Notes: generated by a model not told the origin, from the letters alone. A stretch of DNA of 64,000 bases from Planctomycetota bacterium (GCA_019636195.1 JAHBYA010000001.1:1-64000); one strand, 5' to 3'; shown: positions 44,880 through 54,788, counted from the stretch's first letter. Made by a program: numbers and translations.

Positions 44880-47171
44880 ATGAGCGCACCGTTGCCCAGC
44901 ATCACCGTCCCGCGCTGCACCCGTTGCAGCGGCAAGCTGGCCTATGAAGGCCGGCCCTGCCACCTGTGTTTGTCGCCCGCGAGTTTCGCCGTGGCCAAGG
45001 GCTTCGCCCGCGACATCAAGGGCGCCCAGCGCACGCGTGAAGCCAAGCTGCCGCGCTTTGCCCAGCCGCTGGCAGTACGCGGCAAGCAGGCACGCCTGCC
45101 GCGCGGCGAGCGCATGATCGCGACCCTGCGCATTGTGGGTCGCTGGACCTGGAACAGTCTTGCCATTGCCGCCGGCATACACGTCGTTGCGGTGCTGTTT
45201 GCGATGTTCCTGCGTGAAGACATCGAAAAGCTGATCATCAACATCAACAAGGCCGAGATTCAGGACCGCGTGGCGATCGCCGACACGCCCGCCCCGCAAC
45301 CCGAAGAAACGCCTGCACCTTTCCTGGAAAAGACCGACGACGAACTGATCATGCCCGACCGGATCGATGAGTCGGTGCTCGATGACGTCGGCACGCCCGA
45401 GTACGTTGCGCCGCCCGACGAGCGCATCTACGCGCCTGAGCCGCAAGTTGCGCCGCCGCGGCCCGCGCCGCCCAGCGCGTTTCCGTCGCGCCTGCCCCAG
45501 AACGCGCAGGGCCTTGGCGGCGGCCAGCCCGAGCCTGTGCGCAGACCTCCCACCGGCGCCGGGCTGTTCAAGAACCGTCAGGGCAGCAGCCGTGCCGCCG
45601 CTGTGCGCCGCTACGGCGGCGGCGACGACACCGAAGAAGCCGTGAACCTCGGCCTGGAGTACCTTGCGCGCCAGCAAGGCAGCGACGGCAGCTGGGATCC
45701 CAACAAGGGCTTTGAAACCCCGCCCACCTGGGCGGCACGAAACAACGGCTACCGCGGCTCAATCACCGCGCTGTGTACGCTGCCGTTTTTGGCGGCGGGC
45801 CACTCGCCGGACGAGGGCAAGTACGCCACCAACGTGCGCCGCGCGATCAACTGGCTGATGAAGCGCCAGGACAGCAGCGGCTACATCAGCTATGCAGCCA
45901 CGGGCGACATGTACACCCATTGCGTGGCCACGCTGGCGCTGTGTGAAGCCTACGGTATGACGCGCGACAAGGAAATCGGCAAAAGCGCCGAGCGCGCCCT
46001 GCGCTTCCTTGAGCGCAGCCAAGGCAGCAAGGGCGGCTGGGACTACAACGGCTACATCACGTCGTCAGGCTCCGGCGCGGCCATGGCCAACGAGCGCAAC
46101 GACGCCAGCATCACCGGCTGGGCAGTGCTTGCGTTCAAAAGCGCGAAGTCGGTCGGCATCAAGGTGAACGACCGCACCTGGTCACAGATGATTGAGCTTT
46201 ATGACAAGCTGAGCCTCGGCAACGGAGAAACGTATTACGCTGACGCCGCTTACGGGCGCCTTTCGGGTACGCGGCGCGGCATCGGCATGGTCGGCGTGGG
46301 CCTGACTTCGCGGGTGATCCTGGGCGACGAAAGGTTCGACAAGCGCAACGCGGCCGCCGAAGAGCTGCTGTTGAAGGACCCGCCGGCCTGGGACAAGTTC
46401 TTTGAGCCGACGTACGACTCAGTGACCCCGAACTTCCACACCTTCTATGGTTTGTACTACGGCACGCTGGGCGTGTTCCTGCGCAATGGCGGCGACGGCC
46501 TTGCCTGGACGCAGTTCAACCGCGCCATGAAGGAGACGCTGCTGCCGAACCAGAAGCGCAGCGGCCAGCGGCGCGGCTCGTGGCCCGGTGTGGACACCTG
46601 GATCGGCCCGATCATGGGCGACCTGTACAGCACGGCGTGCAGCGTGCTGTGTCTTGAGGTGTACTACCGCTACAACCCCACGCACCGGCCCGACAGTGAT
46701 GTACCGGTCGTCGAGTCTGACCCCGCCAACGGCGATGAAGCCATCAAGCCCCGTCCGCAACCGCAGACGACGCCCGCCGGCCCCGCCGAGCGCAGCCGTG
46801 CGTTGCGCGCACTGGTGCACGAGAAGGGCCAGGGCGCCGTCGGCGAATTGCTCAAGGCCCTGAACGACGAGGCCAGCAGCGTGCGAAGCACGGCGCTCAA
46901 CGAGCTTGCCAAGCTGAAGGCAAAGGACGCCGCGCCCACCGTCGCAGCCATGCTGGGCCAGCCGGGCAACGAGGCGCTGAGGTTCACGATTGTGGACGCC
47001 CTGGGCCGCTTGGGCGACCGCTCGGTGCATCCGTCGCTGACGCGGCTGCTTTCAGATCCCGATGAGAGCATGCAGCAGGCGGCGCGCAGCGCGCTCAAGT
47101 CATTGGCCGACGGCAAGGACTTCGGCACCAACAAGCGGGCGTGGACCGACTGGTTCAACCGCAACGCGTGA
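44880..47171 (+). CDS. zinc-ribbon, membrane-anchored protein with terpene-cyclase-type repeats and HEAT repeats
   Basis: 763 residues behind GAGAGG. The N-terminus has a four-Cys ribbon (CTRC and CHLC), then a transmembrane helix (about 90-110), a Pro-rich linker (about 130-245) and an alpha/alpha toroid related to prenyltransferase or squalene-hopene cyclase repeats (QQGSDGSWDP at about 265; MYTHCVATLALCEAYG; QGSKGGWDYNG). The cyclase DXDD acid motif is not seen, so it is unlikely to be a terpene cyclase. HEAT-type repeats end the protein (about 650-760). Such repeat proteins are common in planctomycetes. Confidence 0.85.
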   Translation: MSAPLPSITVPRCTRCSGKLAYEGRPCHLCLSPASFAVAKGFARDIKGAQRTREAKLPRFAQPLAVRGKQARLPRGERMIATLRIVGRWTWNSLAIAAGIHVVAVLFAMFLREDIEKLIININKAEIQDRVAIADTPAPQPEETPAPFLEKTDDELIMPDRIDESVLDDVGTPEYVAPPDERIYAPEPQVAPPRPAPPSAFPSRLPQNAQGLGGGQPEPVRRPPTGAGLFKNRQGSSRAAAVRRYGGGDDTEEAVNLGLEYLARQQGSDGSWDPNKGFETPPTWAARNNGYRGSITALCTLPFLAAGHSPDEGKYATNVRRAINWLMKRQDSSGYISYAATGDMYTHCVATLALCEAYGMTRDKEIGKSAERALRFLERSQGSKGGWDYNGYITSSGSGAAMANERNDASITGWAVLAFKSAKSVGIKVNDRTWSQMIELYDKLSLGNGETYYADAAYGRLSGTRRGIGMVGVGLTSRVILGDERFDKRNAAAEELLLKDPPAWDKFFEPTYDSVTPNFHTFYGLYYGTLGVFLRNGGDGLAWTQFNRAMKETLLPNQKRSGQRRGSWPGVDTWIGPIMGDLYSTACSVLCLEVYYRYNPTHRPDSDVPVVESDPANGDEAIKPRPQPQTTPAGPAERSRALRALVHEKGQGAVGELLKALNDEASSVRSTALNELAKLKAKDAAPTVAAMLGQPGNEALRFTIVDALGRLGDRSVHPSLTRLLSDPDESMQQAARSALKSLADGKDFGTNKRAWTDWFNRNA

Positions 47172-47177
47172 CGCGCG

Positions 47178-49535
47178 TTACCTGCGCCGCAACGCAAAGC
47201 CGGCAAGCAGGCACGCCAGCGCCGCCAGCGCGGGCAGCCACGTCAGGTCCACGGGCTGGCGCTCGATTTCGCCGAAGCGTTTGGGCTGCCAGGCATCAAG
47301 GCTGCTGACCACCCGGACCCCGGCTTGCTCAGCCATTGCAAAGAAGGCTTCGTCGTCGCCGGTGTAGCGCAGCTCGTGCGGCACCAGCCTTGGCAGCGCA
47401 ATGCGTTGCAGCAACACCTCGCCGTCAAACGCCAGCAGTTCGTCGCCGGTTGGTGGGGCCAGCAGCCAGCGCCCGGCTGATTGCAGGCGGGCAAGCGCGC
47501 CATCGCCCAGCCGCAGGTCGCGATCGGGCGGTTGGGACGCGCCGGTCCAGACCAGCTCGGCGCTGTCGGGCAGGATGTTCAGCACGAGGTTCTGGCGGTT
47601 GGCGTTGGCGGTGACGAAATCAAGCGTCAGGGCGATCCGCTGCTGAAAGAACTCAGTGGCCCAGAAGTTCGCCAGCAGGCCATCGCCCCAACTGCGGGTG
47701 CACAGGCACGCGGTGCGCCCTACCAGTTGCCGGTGCGCCAGCAGCGGGTACTCGGGCACGCGCGTGCGGGGCGTTTGTGCAGTCAGGGTGGGCGTCACGG
47801 AGCGGTCGTTGCGCGGCGCCGTCCTGGCAAGCAGCAGCAGCGGCTCCGGCACGCCGCCTACCTCCCAGCGTTCAGTCGAAACCCAACTGCTGTCGCCGCC
47901 GGCGATCGCGCGATCAAGTGTTTCAAGCAGATTGCTGAATCCGTCCGCGCCCGCCGCCCAGTAGTGAACGTCGGCGCCGGCAAGCCACTCCTGCCACGGC
48001 TGTGCGCCCTGGTCGGTAAGGATGACATCCAGACGCACGCCGGCTGACTTGAGCTGTTCTGCAAGCTCGCGCCACGCGGCTTCGTTGCTGGCGGTGTCCT
48101 CGCCGTCGGTGATGACCATAAGGCGGCGGTCCTGTCCCTGGCCCAGTGCGGGCAATGCGTCAGCGACACACCCGCGAATGTTCGTGCCCAGTTGCGCCCG
48201 CAAGCCGGCCAGAACGGTCTCGTGCATCGGGTCGCTTGGGGCGCGGAACACCGCTTCGTTCTGCAGGCGCTGGTTGAAACCGACAATGGCCGCGGCGTCG
48301 GTGGGCGCGGCGGATTGCAGCACTCGGCTCGCGGCTTCGCGCAGGCGTTGCAGGCGGGTGACGCCGCCGGGCAGAGTCTGGCCCATGCTTTCGGATACAT
48401 CCAGCAGCAACAGCAGGCGGCGCGGCGGCGCGTCGTCGGGGCGCAGACGCACCGGCAGGATGTCTTCGATGGCTGTGCCGCGGTAGCCGCCGGGCCCGAA
48501 CGCCCCTTCCGCGCCCAGCATCATCAGGTTGCCGCCGGCCAGCACCCAGTCACGGATCGCACGCAACTGTTCGCGCGAAACGCCCGCGTCCGCAAGCGGC
48601 AGATTGTTGATGAACAGTGTCCCCACGCCGTCGAGGTCGCGAGGCGTTGATGGCAGGGCGTGCGCCACTCGCACCTCGTTGCGCGCGTCGTTGCGCAGCG
48701 TTGCCAGCAGGCCGTCCGCCTGCTGCGGAAAATCGCGGGGGGCGCAATACAACATCACGCGACGACTGCCTGCGTAGAACGCCACGCTGGCTTCGTCGTT
48801 GCCGGGCTCGCGGTCCTGCGGCAGGTCAAGCACAAGGCGCACGCGTACCAGCCCTGCAACTTGTACCGGCAGGTTGTGGCTGATGCCTGCGGCCAGCCCC
48901 GCCCGCACGCTGCGGGTGCCGCTTGCGACCACGCGCTCGCCGACCAGCATGCGCCACGGCACGTCGCAGTCGCGATCGGCGACGATGCTGGCGCGCAGCA
49001 TGGCGCTGCCGCCTTCGGACACCGCGCTCGGTGCGATGAAATCGACAATCGATGCATCGGGTGCTGCGTGCGGCGGCAGGCGCAACAGCATCAATCGGCG
49101 CGGATCCGCCGCTGTCAGCAGGTCCGCAAGCCGTCCGCGGCCGTCGGTGGCAAGCATGAACTCGCCATTTAACGCAGCATCGGCCCCAAGGTCGGCAAGC
49201 CGGGAGTAGTCGGTGCCGCGCCCGCCCGGCGAGCCCGGCTGGCGCAGCGCGTCAGACAGCTCAAAGCGGCGCAGGCTGTGGCCTGCGGGCAGGCCCGGTT
49301 CGGGCACTTGCCGGCGCGCGCCCATCGACGCCGACACGTCTTCAATCAGCGCGTGCGTCACCTGCGGCGTGCCGGCGGTAACCGCCGGTCGCGCGCCAGC
49401 CAGCAGCAGCAACGCGCCGCACAGTGCAAACAGCACCGGGGCGGGCTTGCGCACGCGCGCTGCCAGTCCGATTGCAGCCAGCGCCAGCGCGGCGGCGGCC
49501 ACCACAAGCCACGGGATGTCAAAGTCAAGTCCCAT
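47178..49535 (-). CDS. BatA/VWA-type membrane protein with glutamine-amidotransferase-like segment
   Basis: 785 residues from the ATG at 49535 (AGGA 7 nt upstream). Two N-terminal helices (about 10-55), a VWA-like start (IEDVSASMG) and an amidotransferase-like stretch (WVLAGGNLMMLGAEGAFG near 330), then a second VWA domain with DVSESMG near 375 and ITDGEDT, and a C-terminal helix. Such proteins occur in aerotolerance/MoxR-type clusters, but no MoxR ATPase gene is adjacent here. The role is unknown. Confidence 0.83.
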   Translation of the reverse strand: MGLDFDIPWLVVAAAALALAAIGLAARVRKPAPVLFALCGALLLLAGARPAVTAGTPQVTHALIEDVSASMGARRQVPEPGLPAGHSLRRFELSDALRQPGSPGGRGTDYSRLADLGADAALNGEFMLATDGRGRLADLLTAADPRRLMLLRLPPHAAPDASIVDFIAPSAVSEGGSAMLRASIVADRDCDVPWRMLVGERVVASGTRSVRAGLAAGISHNLPVQVAGLVRVRLVLDLPQDREPGNDEASVAFYAGSRRVMLYCAPRDFPQQADGLLATLRNDARNEVRVAHALPSTPRDLDGVGTLFINNLPLADAGVSREQLRAIRDWVLAGGNLMMLGAEGAFGPGGYRGTAIEDILPVRLRPDDAPPRRLLLLLDVSESMGQTLPGGVTRLQRLREAASRVLQSAAPTDAAAIVGFNQRLQNEAVFRAPSDPMHETVLAGLRAQLGTNIRGCVADALPALGQGQDRRLMVITDGEDTASNEAAWRELAEQLKSAGVRLDVILTDQGAQPWQEWLAGADVHYWAAGADGFSNLLETLDRAIAGGDSSWVSTERWEVGGVPEPLLLLARTAPRNDRSVTPTLTAQTPRTRVPEYPLLAHRQLVGRTACLCTRSWGDGLLANFWATEFFQQRIALTLDFVTANANRQNLVLNILPDSAELVWTGASQPPDRDLRLGDGALARLQSAGRWLLAPPTGDELLAFDGEVLLQRIALPRLVPHELRYTGDDEAFFAMAEQAGVRVVSSLDAWQPKRFGEIERQPVDLTWLPALAALACLLAGFALRRR

Positions 49536-49612
49536 AATTCCTGCAGAATCGTGCGCCGGAGTACCGATCAGCCATGCGGGTATCGGCCCGGAGTGGGCCA
49601 ATGGAGGACAAG

Positions 49613-50809
49613 ATGGCTCGGCACGCCGGTGTATTCATTGTCTGCTCGTTGTTCCTTCTGGTCTCGTGCTCAAACCTGCAAACCGGGAATTCCGGGCCGG
49701 AGTTGCTGGCCCCGATTCCGGTGTATGGTGCAGCCCCGCTCGTCAGGGTCAAGCTGTCCAAGCCCAGTAACGCGGATTCTGTCAGCGTGAAAGTCGCCAA
49801 GGCAATGCTGACGATCGACGGCAAACGCAACGAAACGGCCGGCGAGCTGTCACTGGCCCGCAACGGGCGGCAACTGCTGGTCAACGACCAGCCGGCGACA
49901 TCGGTCGAGATTGCCCCGGTCGGGCTGCCGCAGCACTTCACGCTGGAGAATCGAATCTATCGCGGCCGCCTGCGGGTCACGGCCGGGCCGGCGGGTTGGG
50001 AAGTGATCAACGTGGTTGACCTGGAACAGTACGTCGCGGGCGTAATCGGGTGGGAAATGATTGCCGGTTGGCCGCTTGAGGCGCTGAAGGCACAGGCTGT
50101 GGCCACACGTACCTACGCGGTCTTTGAGATGGAAGCTGCCCGCGGCAACGGCCGCGCCTGGGACCTGGACGACACCACCGCCTACCAGGTGTACGGCGGC
50201 GTGGGGCCTGCCGACCAGCCGCGCCAGTGGCGCGAGACACCCAACGTGCTGGCGGCGCGCGAGGCTACCAGCGGCAAAATCATGACCTATCAGGGCAAAG
50301 GCTTCCGGGCGTTCTTTCACAGCACCAGCGGCGGCCACACGATCAGTCCGCCCGAAGGGCTAGGCATCGACAGCGTGATTCCGCCGCTGGCCGGCGTGGA
50401 CCTGGGCGAGTTCGGCAAAGACAGCCCCAAGCACCGCTGGCGCATGTCGCTGGCGGCGGGCGAAGTGAAGGCACGGTTGATTGAAGCAGGCATCGCGCCT
50501 GCGGACATCATCCGCATTGAGGCCGCCGATACCGCACCCAGCGGCCATGCCGTCACGCTGAAGCTGTTTGACCGCAACGGGAAGCACCGCCTGGTTTCCG
50601 CAATCAGTGTGCGCCGCGCCCTTGGCCTTTTCAGCACCAACTTCTCCGCCGAAAAGCTTGCCGAGGAATGGGTGTTTGAGGGCCGCGGCTACGGCCACGG
50701 CTGCGGCATGTGCCAATGGAGCGCGCGGGGCATGGCGGCGGCCGGCTGGAAGGGCGAGCGCATTCTTGAAACGATGTACCCGGGCAGCGAGCTCAGGTCG
50801 CTGTACTAA
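49613..50809 (+). CDS. SpoIID/LytB-domain lipoprotein
   Basis: 398 residues; the ATG at 49613 is 5 nt after GGAGGA, and an upstream ATG is less good. Lipobox LLVSC near residue 19 indicates a lipoprotein. The SpoIID domain (about 130-395) has the conserved VDLEQYVAGVIGWEM, AQAVATRTYA, STSGGHT and RGYGHGCGMCQW segments. SpoIID family members are lytic transglycosylase-like enzymes acting on denuded peptidoglycan; in this lineage the role is unknown. It is divergent from the BatA-like gene. Confidence 0.9.
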   Translation: MARHAGVFIVCSLFLLVSCSNLQTGNSGPELLAPIPVYGAAPLVRVKLSKPSNADSVSVKVAKAMLTIDGKRNETAGELSLARNGRQLLVNDQPATSVEIAPVGLPQHFTLENRIYRGRLRVTAGPAGWEVINVVDLEQYVAGVIGWEMIAGWPLEALKAQAVATRTYAVFEMEAARGNGRAWDLDDTTAYQVYGGVGPADQPRQWRETPNVLAAREATSGKIMTYQGKGFRAFFHSTSGGHTISPPEGLGIDSVIPPLAGVDLGEFGKDSPKHRWRMSLAAGEVKARLIEAGIAPADIIRIEAADTAPSGHAVTLKLFDRNGKHRLVSAISVRRALGLFSTNFSAEKLAEEWVFEGRGYGHGCGMCQWSARGMAAAGWKGERILETMYPGSELRSLY

Positions 50810-50825
50810 CGAGTGACGCAAAGGC

Positions 50826-50856
50826 GACGGCCCCGGCGACTTGCGCCGGGGCCGTC
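50826..50856. terminator. bidirectional hairpin between SpoIID and sigma factor genes
   Basis: Perfect 13-bp stem GACGGCCCCGGCG (50826-50838) and CGCCGGGGCCGTC (50844-50856), ACTTG loop, followed on the plus strand by TTCGTGTG. Two convergent genes end at 50809 and 50870. Confidence 0.65.
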
Positions 50857-50869
50857 TTCGTGTGCGGTG

Positions 50870-51415
50870 CTAGGCGGGCGGTGGCAGCAGCTCAGCCAGC
50901 GTCTGGAACGCGCTGCGGATGCGCGTCTTCACGGTGCCCAGCGGCATATCGAGCGCCTTGGCGATTTCGCGCTGGCTGAGCCCTACAAAGAAGCTGAGTT
51001 CCACCAGCGTGCGCTGGGCTTCGGGCAGTTTGTCGATGTGCTGGTGCATCATCTGCCGCAGCTCTTCCTTGGCGAAGTTGGCGCTGGGCGTTTCCTCGTG
51101 CATTTCGGTCTGGGTATCGGCAAAGGCCTTCTCGGTTCTGCGTTTGCTGGCGCTGCTGCGCGCGAAATCCAGCGCGCGGCTGCGGGTGATCATGGCCACC
51201 CACGTTTCCGCGCTGGCGCGCGAACGGTCAAACTTGCGCGCTTCCTGCCAGACTGCCACCGCGATCTCCTGCTCGGCGGCGTCAAAGTCTTCCTTGTACA
51301 GGGTGCGGCGCAGTACCGCCTGGATCAGAGGGCGGGCAGCTTCATAAAACTCGTTGTAGGCGACGGTGTCGCCGTCAGCGACCCTGTGCAGCAGCCTGGT
51401 CAGTCCCTGGCGCAT
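50870..51415 (-). CDS. ECF-type sigma-70 family RNA polymerase sigma factor
   Basis: 181 residues from the ATG at 51415. Region 2 (DGDTVAYNEFYEAARPLIQ to RSRALDFARSSAS) and region 4 (LPEAQRTLVELSFFVGLSQREIAKALDMPLGTVKTRI) with a helix-turn-helix are clear. It directs RNA polymerase to a regulon of its own. No anti-sigma factor gene is adjacent, so control is probably by other means. The neighbouring 13-bp hairpin ends its transcript. Confidence 0.92.
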   Translation of the reverse strand: MRQGLTRLLHRVADGDTVAYNEFYEAARPLIQAVLRRTLYKEDFDAAEQEIAVAVWQEARKFDRSRASAETWVAMITRSRALDFARSSASKRRTEKAFADTQTEMHEETPSANFAKEELRQMMHQHIDKLPEAQRTLVELSFFVGLSQREIAKALDMPLGTVKTRIRSAFQTLAELLPPPA

Positions 51416-51520
51416 GGTTGCCCCGAACGCGGCGTGAGCGCGGGCAGTATAACACGCGCCGCGCCCTTGCCCGTCCCGCAAACTGCGGAATAGTGGGGCC
51501 GGTCCGGAGTGTTCAACCCC

Positions 51521-53332
51521 ATGCGCTCATTGCGATTTCTGCTTGCCGAGTACAAGGCCAATCTTGGCTGGTTCGGCATCGGCATGACGGCGCTGATCAT
51601 CGGTGCGCTGCTTCAAACGGTGGCGCCGCTGTACATCAAGCTTGCCGTGGACGCGGCCTCGCCCGAAGGGTTTGCCGTAAACGAGGGGCTGGCAAGCCGC
51701 CTGGCGCTGTCGTTGCTGCCGATGCAGCTTGAGCGCAGCGAACGCTTTGTCGTCACCTGCCTTGGCATGGTGGCGCTGATCGCGGTGCTGATCGGGATTG
51801 CCACGTTTTACAAGCGCTACTACCTGATCCGCATTTCGCGCCGCACCGAGTACTCGCTACGCAAGCGCATGTACGCGCGGCTGCAGGACATGCCCGGCAA
51901 ATGGTTCGACCACACGCGCAGCGGCGGCGTGATGTCACTGATGACAAGCGACATTGAAGCCGTGCGGCAAATGATCGGCCCAGCCATCATGTATATGGGC
52001 GGCACGATTTTCATGTTTCCGGCGGCGTTGGCGATCATGCTTTCGCTTAACTGGAAACTGACGTTGCTTTCACTGATCCCGATGCTGGGGCTGGGCGCGG
52101 CGACGCTGTGGTTTAACCCGCGCGTTAAGCGCTACAGCCTGCGCAGCCAGGAAGACCTTGAGCAGCTTTCGGCGCGCGCGCAGGAGAATTTTGCCGGCGC
52201 GCGGGTGGTCAAGGCGTTTTCGCGCGAGGAGTTTGAGATCGCCGAGATGCAACGGCTGGGTGACACCTACCTGGCCAACAAGCTTGGGCAGGCGCGCAAC
52301 CAGGCGCTGTACCACGGCAGCATCCTCGGGTTCTCGGGCCTTGGCGTGCTGATCATCCTGTACTTCGGCGCGACCGAGATCGGCGCTGGGCGCAGCACCG
52401 TGGGCGACATGGCGGCATTTCTGCTTTACAACCTCGCGCTGTACTGGCCGATGATCGCGCTGGGCTGGGTGACCATGCTGTTCGTGCGCGCCGCCGCAAG
52501 CTTGAAGCGAATCGACGCGATGATGAACGTGCCGGTGGACGCGTCGCGCGTGCCGCAGGGCGATGTTCCCGCAAGCCTGCGCGGCGAGTTGGAGCTTCAA
52601 AACGTCAGCGTGCGCTACAGCGACCACGGCCCGCCGGCTCTGGATGGCGTCAGTTTCAGGGTCGCGCCGGGGCGTACGCTCGGAATTGTCGGCCCGGTCG
52701 GCAGCGGCAAGAGCACGATTGCCAACCTTCTGCTGCGCATGGTGGATGCGAGCAATGGCCGTGTCCTGGTCGATGGCAAGCCGATCGGTGAATACAACAC
52801 GCATGCGCTGCGCAGCTTTTTCGGCTATGTCCCGCAGGACAGTTTCCTGTTCAGCGACACCATCGCCAGCAACATCGGCCTTGCACTGCCCGCGGACGAC
52901 CCGGGGCGCGAGGCTGCGATCCGGGCGGCGGTCAAAGCCGCCGAGTTCGAAAGTGAAGTCCTGTCGCTTCCGCATGGCTACGACACCATGCTTGGCGAGC
53001 GTGGCGTGAACCTGTCAGGCGGCCAGAAGCAGCGCGCCGCCATCGCGCGCGCGCTGGCGGCAAAGCCCGCGGTGCTGGTGTTTGACGACTGCCTCAGCGC
53101 TGTGGACACGGACACGGAAGAGCGCATCCTGCGCAACCTGAAGGCCGAAACGCGCGACGTAAGCACGGTGATCATCGCCCAACGCATCAGCACGGTGCAG
53201 CACGCCGACGAAATCATCGTGCTGGACGACGGCAAGGTGATTGAGCGCGGCACAGATGCCGAGTTGCGCGCAAGAGATGGCCTGTACGCCGCGCTGGCCC
53301 GCCGCCAGGAACTGGCTGCGGCGTTGGCATAA
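51521..53332 (+). CDS. ABC exporter (type IV/MsbA-like) with aspartate in place of the catalytic Glu
   Basis: 603 residues from the ATG at 51521; a GTG at 51509 is the alternative. Six N-terminal helices and a nucleotide-binding domain with Walker A GPVGSGKST, signature LSGGQKQR, Walker B VLVFDDCLSAVD and switch His replaced by Gln in IIAQRIST. The usual catalytic Glu after Walker B is Asp and the His is Gln, as in degenerate halves of heterodimeric exporters such as TM287. A partner half is not in the neighbourhood. Substrate unknown. Confidence 0.9.
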   Translation: MRSLRFLLAEYKANLGWFGIGMTALIIGALLQTVAPLYIKLAVDAASPEGFAVNEGLASRLALSLLPMQLERSERFVVTCLGMVALIAVLIGIATFYKRYYLIRISRRTEYSLRKRMYARLQDMPGKWFDHTRSGGVMSLMTSDIEAVRQMIGPAIMYMGGTIFMFPAALAIMLSLNWKLTLLSLIPMLGLGAATLWFNPRVKRYSLRSQEDLEQLSARAQENFAGARVVKAFSREEFEIAEMQRLGDTYLANKLGQARNQALYHGSILGFSGLGVLIILYFGATEIGAGRSTVGDMAAFLLYNLALYWPMIALGWVTMLFVRAAASLKRIDAMMNVPVDASRVPQGDVPASLRGELELQNVSVRYSDHGPPALDGVSFRVAPGRTLGIVGPVGSGKSTIANLLLRMVDASNGRVLVDGKPIGEYNTHALRSFFGYVPQDSFLFSDTIASNIGLALPADDPGREAAIRAAVKAAEFESEVLSLPHGYDTMLGERGVNLSGGQKQRAAIARALAAKPAVLVFDDCLSAVDTDTEERILRNLKAETRDVSTVIIAQRISTVQHADEIIVLDDGKVIERGTDAELRARDGLYAALARRQELAAALA

Positions 53333-53394
53333 CGCCGCGGACATTGCCGCTTGCACTGGGACGCGGGTGAATGCAGGATTCCGCGGACTGAACC

Positions 53395-53619
53395 ATGGCG
53401 ATCACACGCGTCAAAACCAGCGGTACCGTGAAGTGGTACGACCCGCGCAAGGGCTACGGTTACGCCACGCGCACCGGCTCGCCTGAGGTGTTCCTGCATT
53501 ACGGCGCAATCCGCAGCGATGGCGTGATTGAGTTGAAGGCCGGGCAGCAGATCGAGTTCATGCTTGAGCAGACGCCGCGCGGCGCCGTGGCCCATGAAAT
53601 CAGGGTGGTCAAGAGTTAG
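53395..53619 (+). CDS. cold-shock domain protein
   Basis: 74 residues, the CspA size. RNP1-like KGYGYATR and RNP2-like VFLHYGAI are present; G-T-V-K-W-Y and the C-terminal AHEIRVV strand fit the five-strand OB fold. It binds single-stranded RNA or DNA. Its 3' end overlaps the convergent DUF502 gene by 11 nt. RNP1 has Tyr in place of the first Phe. Confidence 0.9.
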   Translation: MAITRVKTSGTVKWYDPRKGYGYATRTGSPEVFLHYGAIRSDGVIELKAGQQIEFMLEQTPRGAVAHEIRVVKS

Positions 53620-54703
53620 CAGCCGGTTTCTCGACTTCCTTGGTGTCTTCGTCGTCGGCTTTCTTCTTGATGTCGGTGTCCCTTGCCTTCTTTTCGGCTT
53701 CGCGGCGCAGGATGGTTGTGTGGCGGTGGCGAATCTGCTCGTTGATGCCGCCCGCCAGCGCGTACTGCGCGCCTGAGGCCGGCTTTACCTGCTCTTCCAG
53801 CGGGGCCAGCACGCCGCCGGAAATCACGAACTTCATTGCCTCTTCGACAGTGATGTTCAGCTGGATCACTTCCTCGGCGGCCACCACCATGGTGTAGCCG
53901 GTCATCGGCGCGGGGCTGCTGGGCACATACACTGTCACCATGCGCTTGCGCGTGTACTCCTGCACCGACTTGATGCCTGAGCCGGTGACGAACACGATCG
54001 ACCATAAGCCGCGGCGCGGGTACTCAAGGATCGCGACGGTATCGAACTCAAGCGGCTTGTTGTCGGTGAAAAAGAAATCCACCAGCTGCTTGGCGTGCGG
54101 GTAGATCGACTTGATCACGGGCACGCGCGTGACAAACCACTCCAGCAGTTGCACAAAGCGCCGGCCCAGAAAGTTGCGCGCCAGAAAACCCAGCAGCACG
54201 ACAATCACCAGGCCCAGCACGCTGGCCAGCAGGTAGTCGAACCAGTTGTAGCTGATGATGCGCCCCGACACGTCGTAGTCGCGCGTCCAAAGCGTGCGAA
54301 CTTCGCCGTTGTTGGCGGCCAGCGCGTTGCTGTCGAGAATGAACTGCAGAATACTGCGCTCGCGGTTGGGCGGCGACAAGCCCTGGTACCTGACGGGCAG
54401 GTCGCTGATGCGCACCTCGCGCCGCAGGTTGGCCTCGGTGCGCGGCAGCAGCTGCCCCTCAGCGTTGCGGGTAAAAAACGAGTCGTCGAGATAGGCCAGT
54501 TCAACGTCGGTCAGCTTGCGCGGCTCAAAGGGCTGGATGACGTCAATGCCCTGGATGGTCAGTTCAACGACGTACACACGCAGAATGTCCCACACCCACG
54601 CGAAAATCGCGATGGTGATGACCGCCGGCAGCAGGATCGAAAGGCCCTTTAAAAATGCCCTGCTGACCGGCCCGCGCTTCTTGTGTCTGCCGCTGGTGGT
54701 CAT
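53609..54703 (-). CDS. DUF502 membrane protein
   Basis: 364 residues from the ATG at 54703. Two transmembrane helices (about 18-38 and 160-182) flank an outer loop, and the DUF502 core follows (IYPHAKQLVDFF, YPRRGLWSIVFVTG, YVPSSPAPMTGYTMVV). The C-terminus is Lys/Glu-rich. Function is unknown; related plant proteins act in membranes. A promoter with TTGACC and TAAAGT (16-nt spacer) lies just upstream. Confidence 0.85.
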   Translation of the reverse strand: MTTSGRHKKRGPVSRAFLKGLSILLPAVITIAIFAWVWDILRVYVVELTIQGIDVIQPFEPRKLTDVELAYLDDSFFTRNAEGQLLPRTEANLRREVRISDLPVRYQGLSPPNRERSILQFILDSNALAANNGEVRTLWTRDYDVSGRIISYNWFDYLLASVLGLVIVVLLGFLARNFLGRRFVQLLEWFVTRVPVIKSIYPHAKQLVDFFFTDNKPLEFDTVAILEYPRRGLWSIVFVTGSGIKSVQEYTRKRMVTVYVPSSPAPMTGYTMVVAAEEVIQLNITVEEAMKFVISGGVLAPLEEQVKPASGAQYALAGGINEQIRHRHTTILRREAEKKARDTDIKKKADDEDTKEVEKPAANS

Positions 54704-54726
54704 GCCCGGCCCGGGAAACCCGCAAA

Positions 54727-54754
54727 ACTTTAGCGCATCGGGACTTGGGGTCAA
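54727..54754 (-). promoter_or_regulatory. promoter of the DUF502 gene
   Basis: On the minus strand TTGACC (54749-54754) and TAAAGT (54727-54732) are 16 nt apart, 24 nt before the ATG. It is back to back with a plus-strand promoter at 54761-54788. Confidence 0.55.
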
Positions 54755-54760
54755 CAGCGC

Positions 54761-54788
54761 TTGCATCCGCCACAGGCCCCACTAGACT
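54761..54788 (+). promoter_or_regulatory. promoter of the polytopic membrane protein gene
   Basis: TTGCAT (54761-54766) and TAGACT (54783-54788) are 16 nt apart; the ATG follows 6 nt after the -10 box, consistent with a leaderless message. Confidence 0.5.

Noticed and set aside
44880..47171. Functional squalene-hopene cyclase
   Set aside because: The DXDD acid motif is not visible and the protein has a zinc ribbon, a membrane anchor and HEAT repeats.
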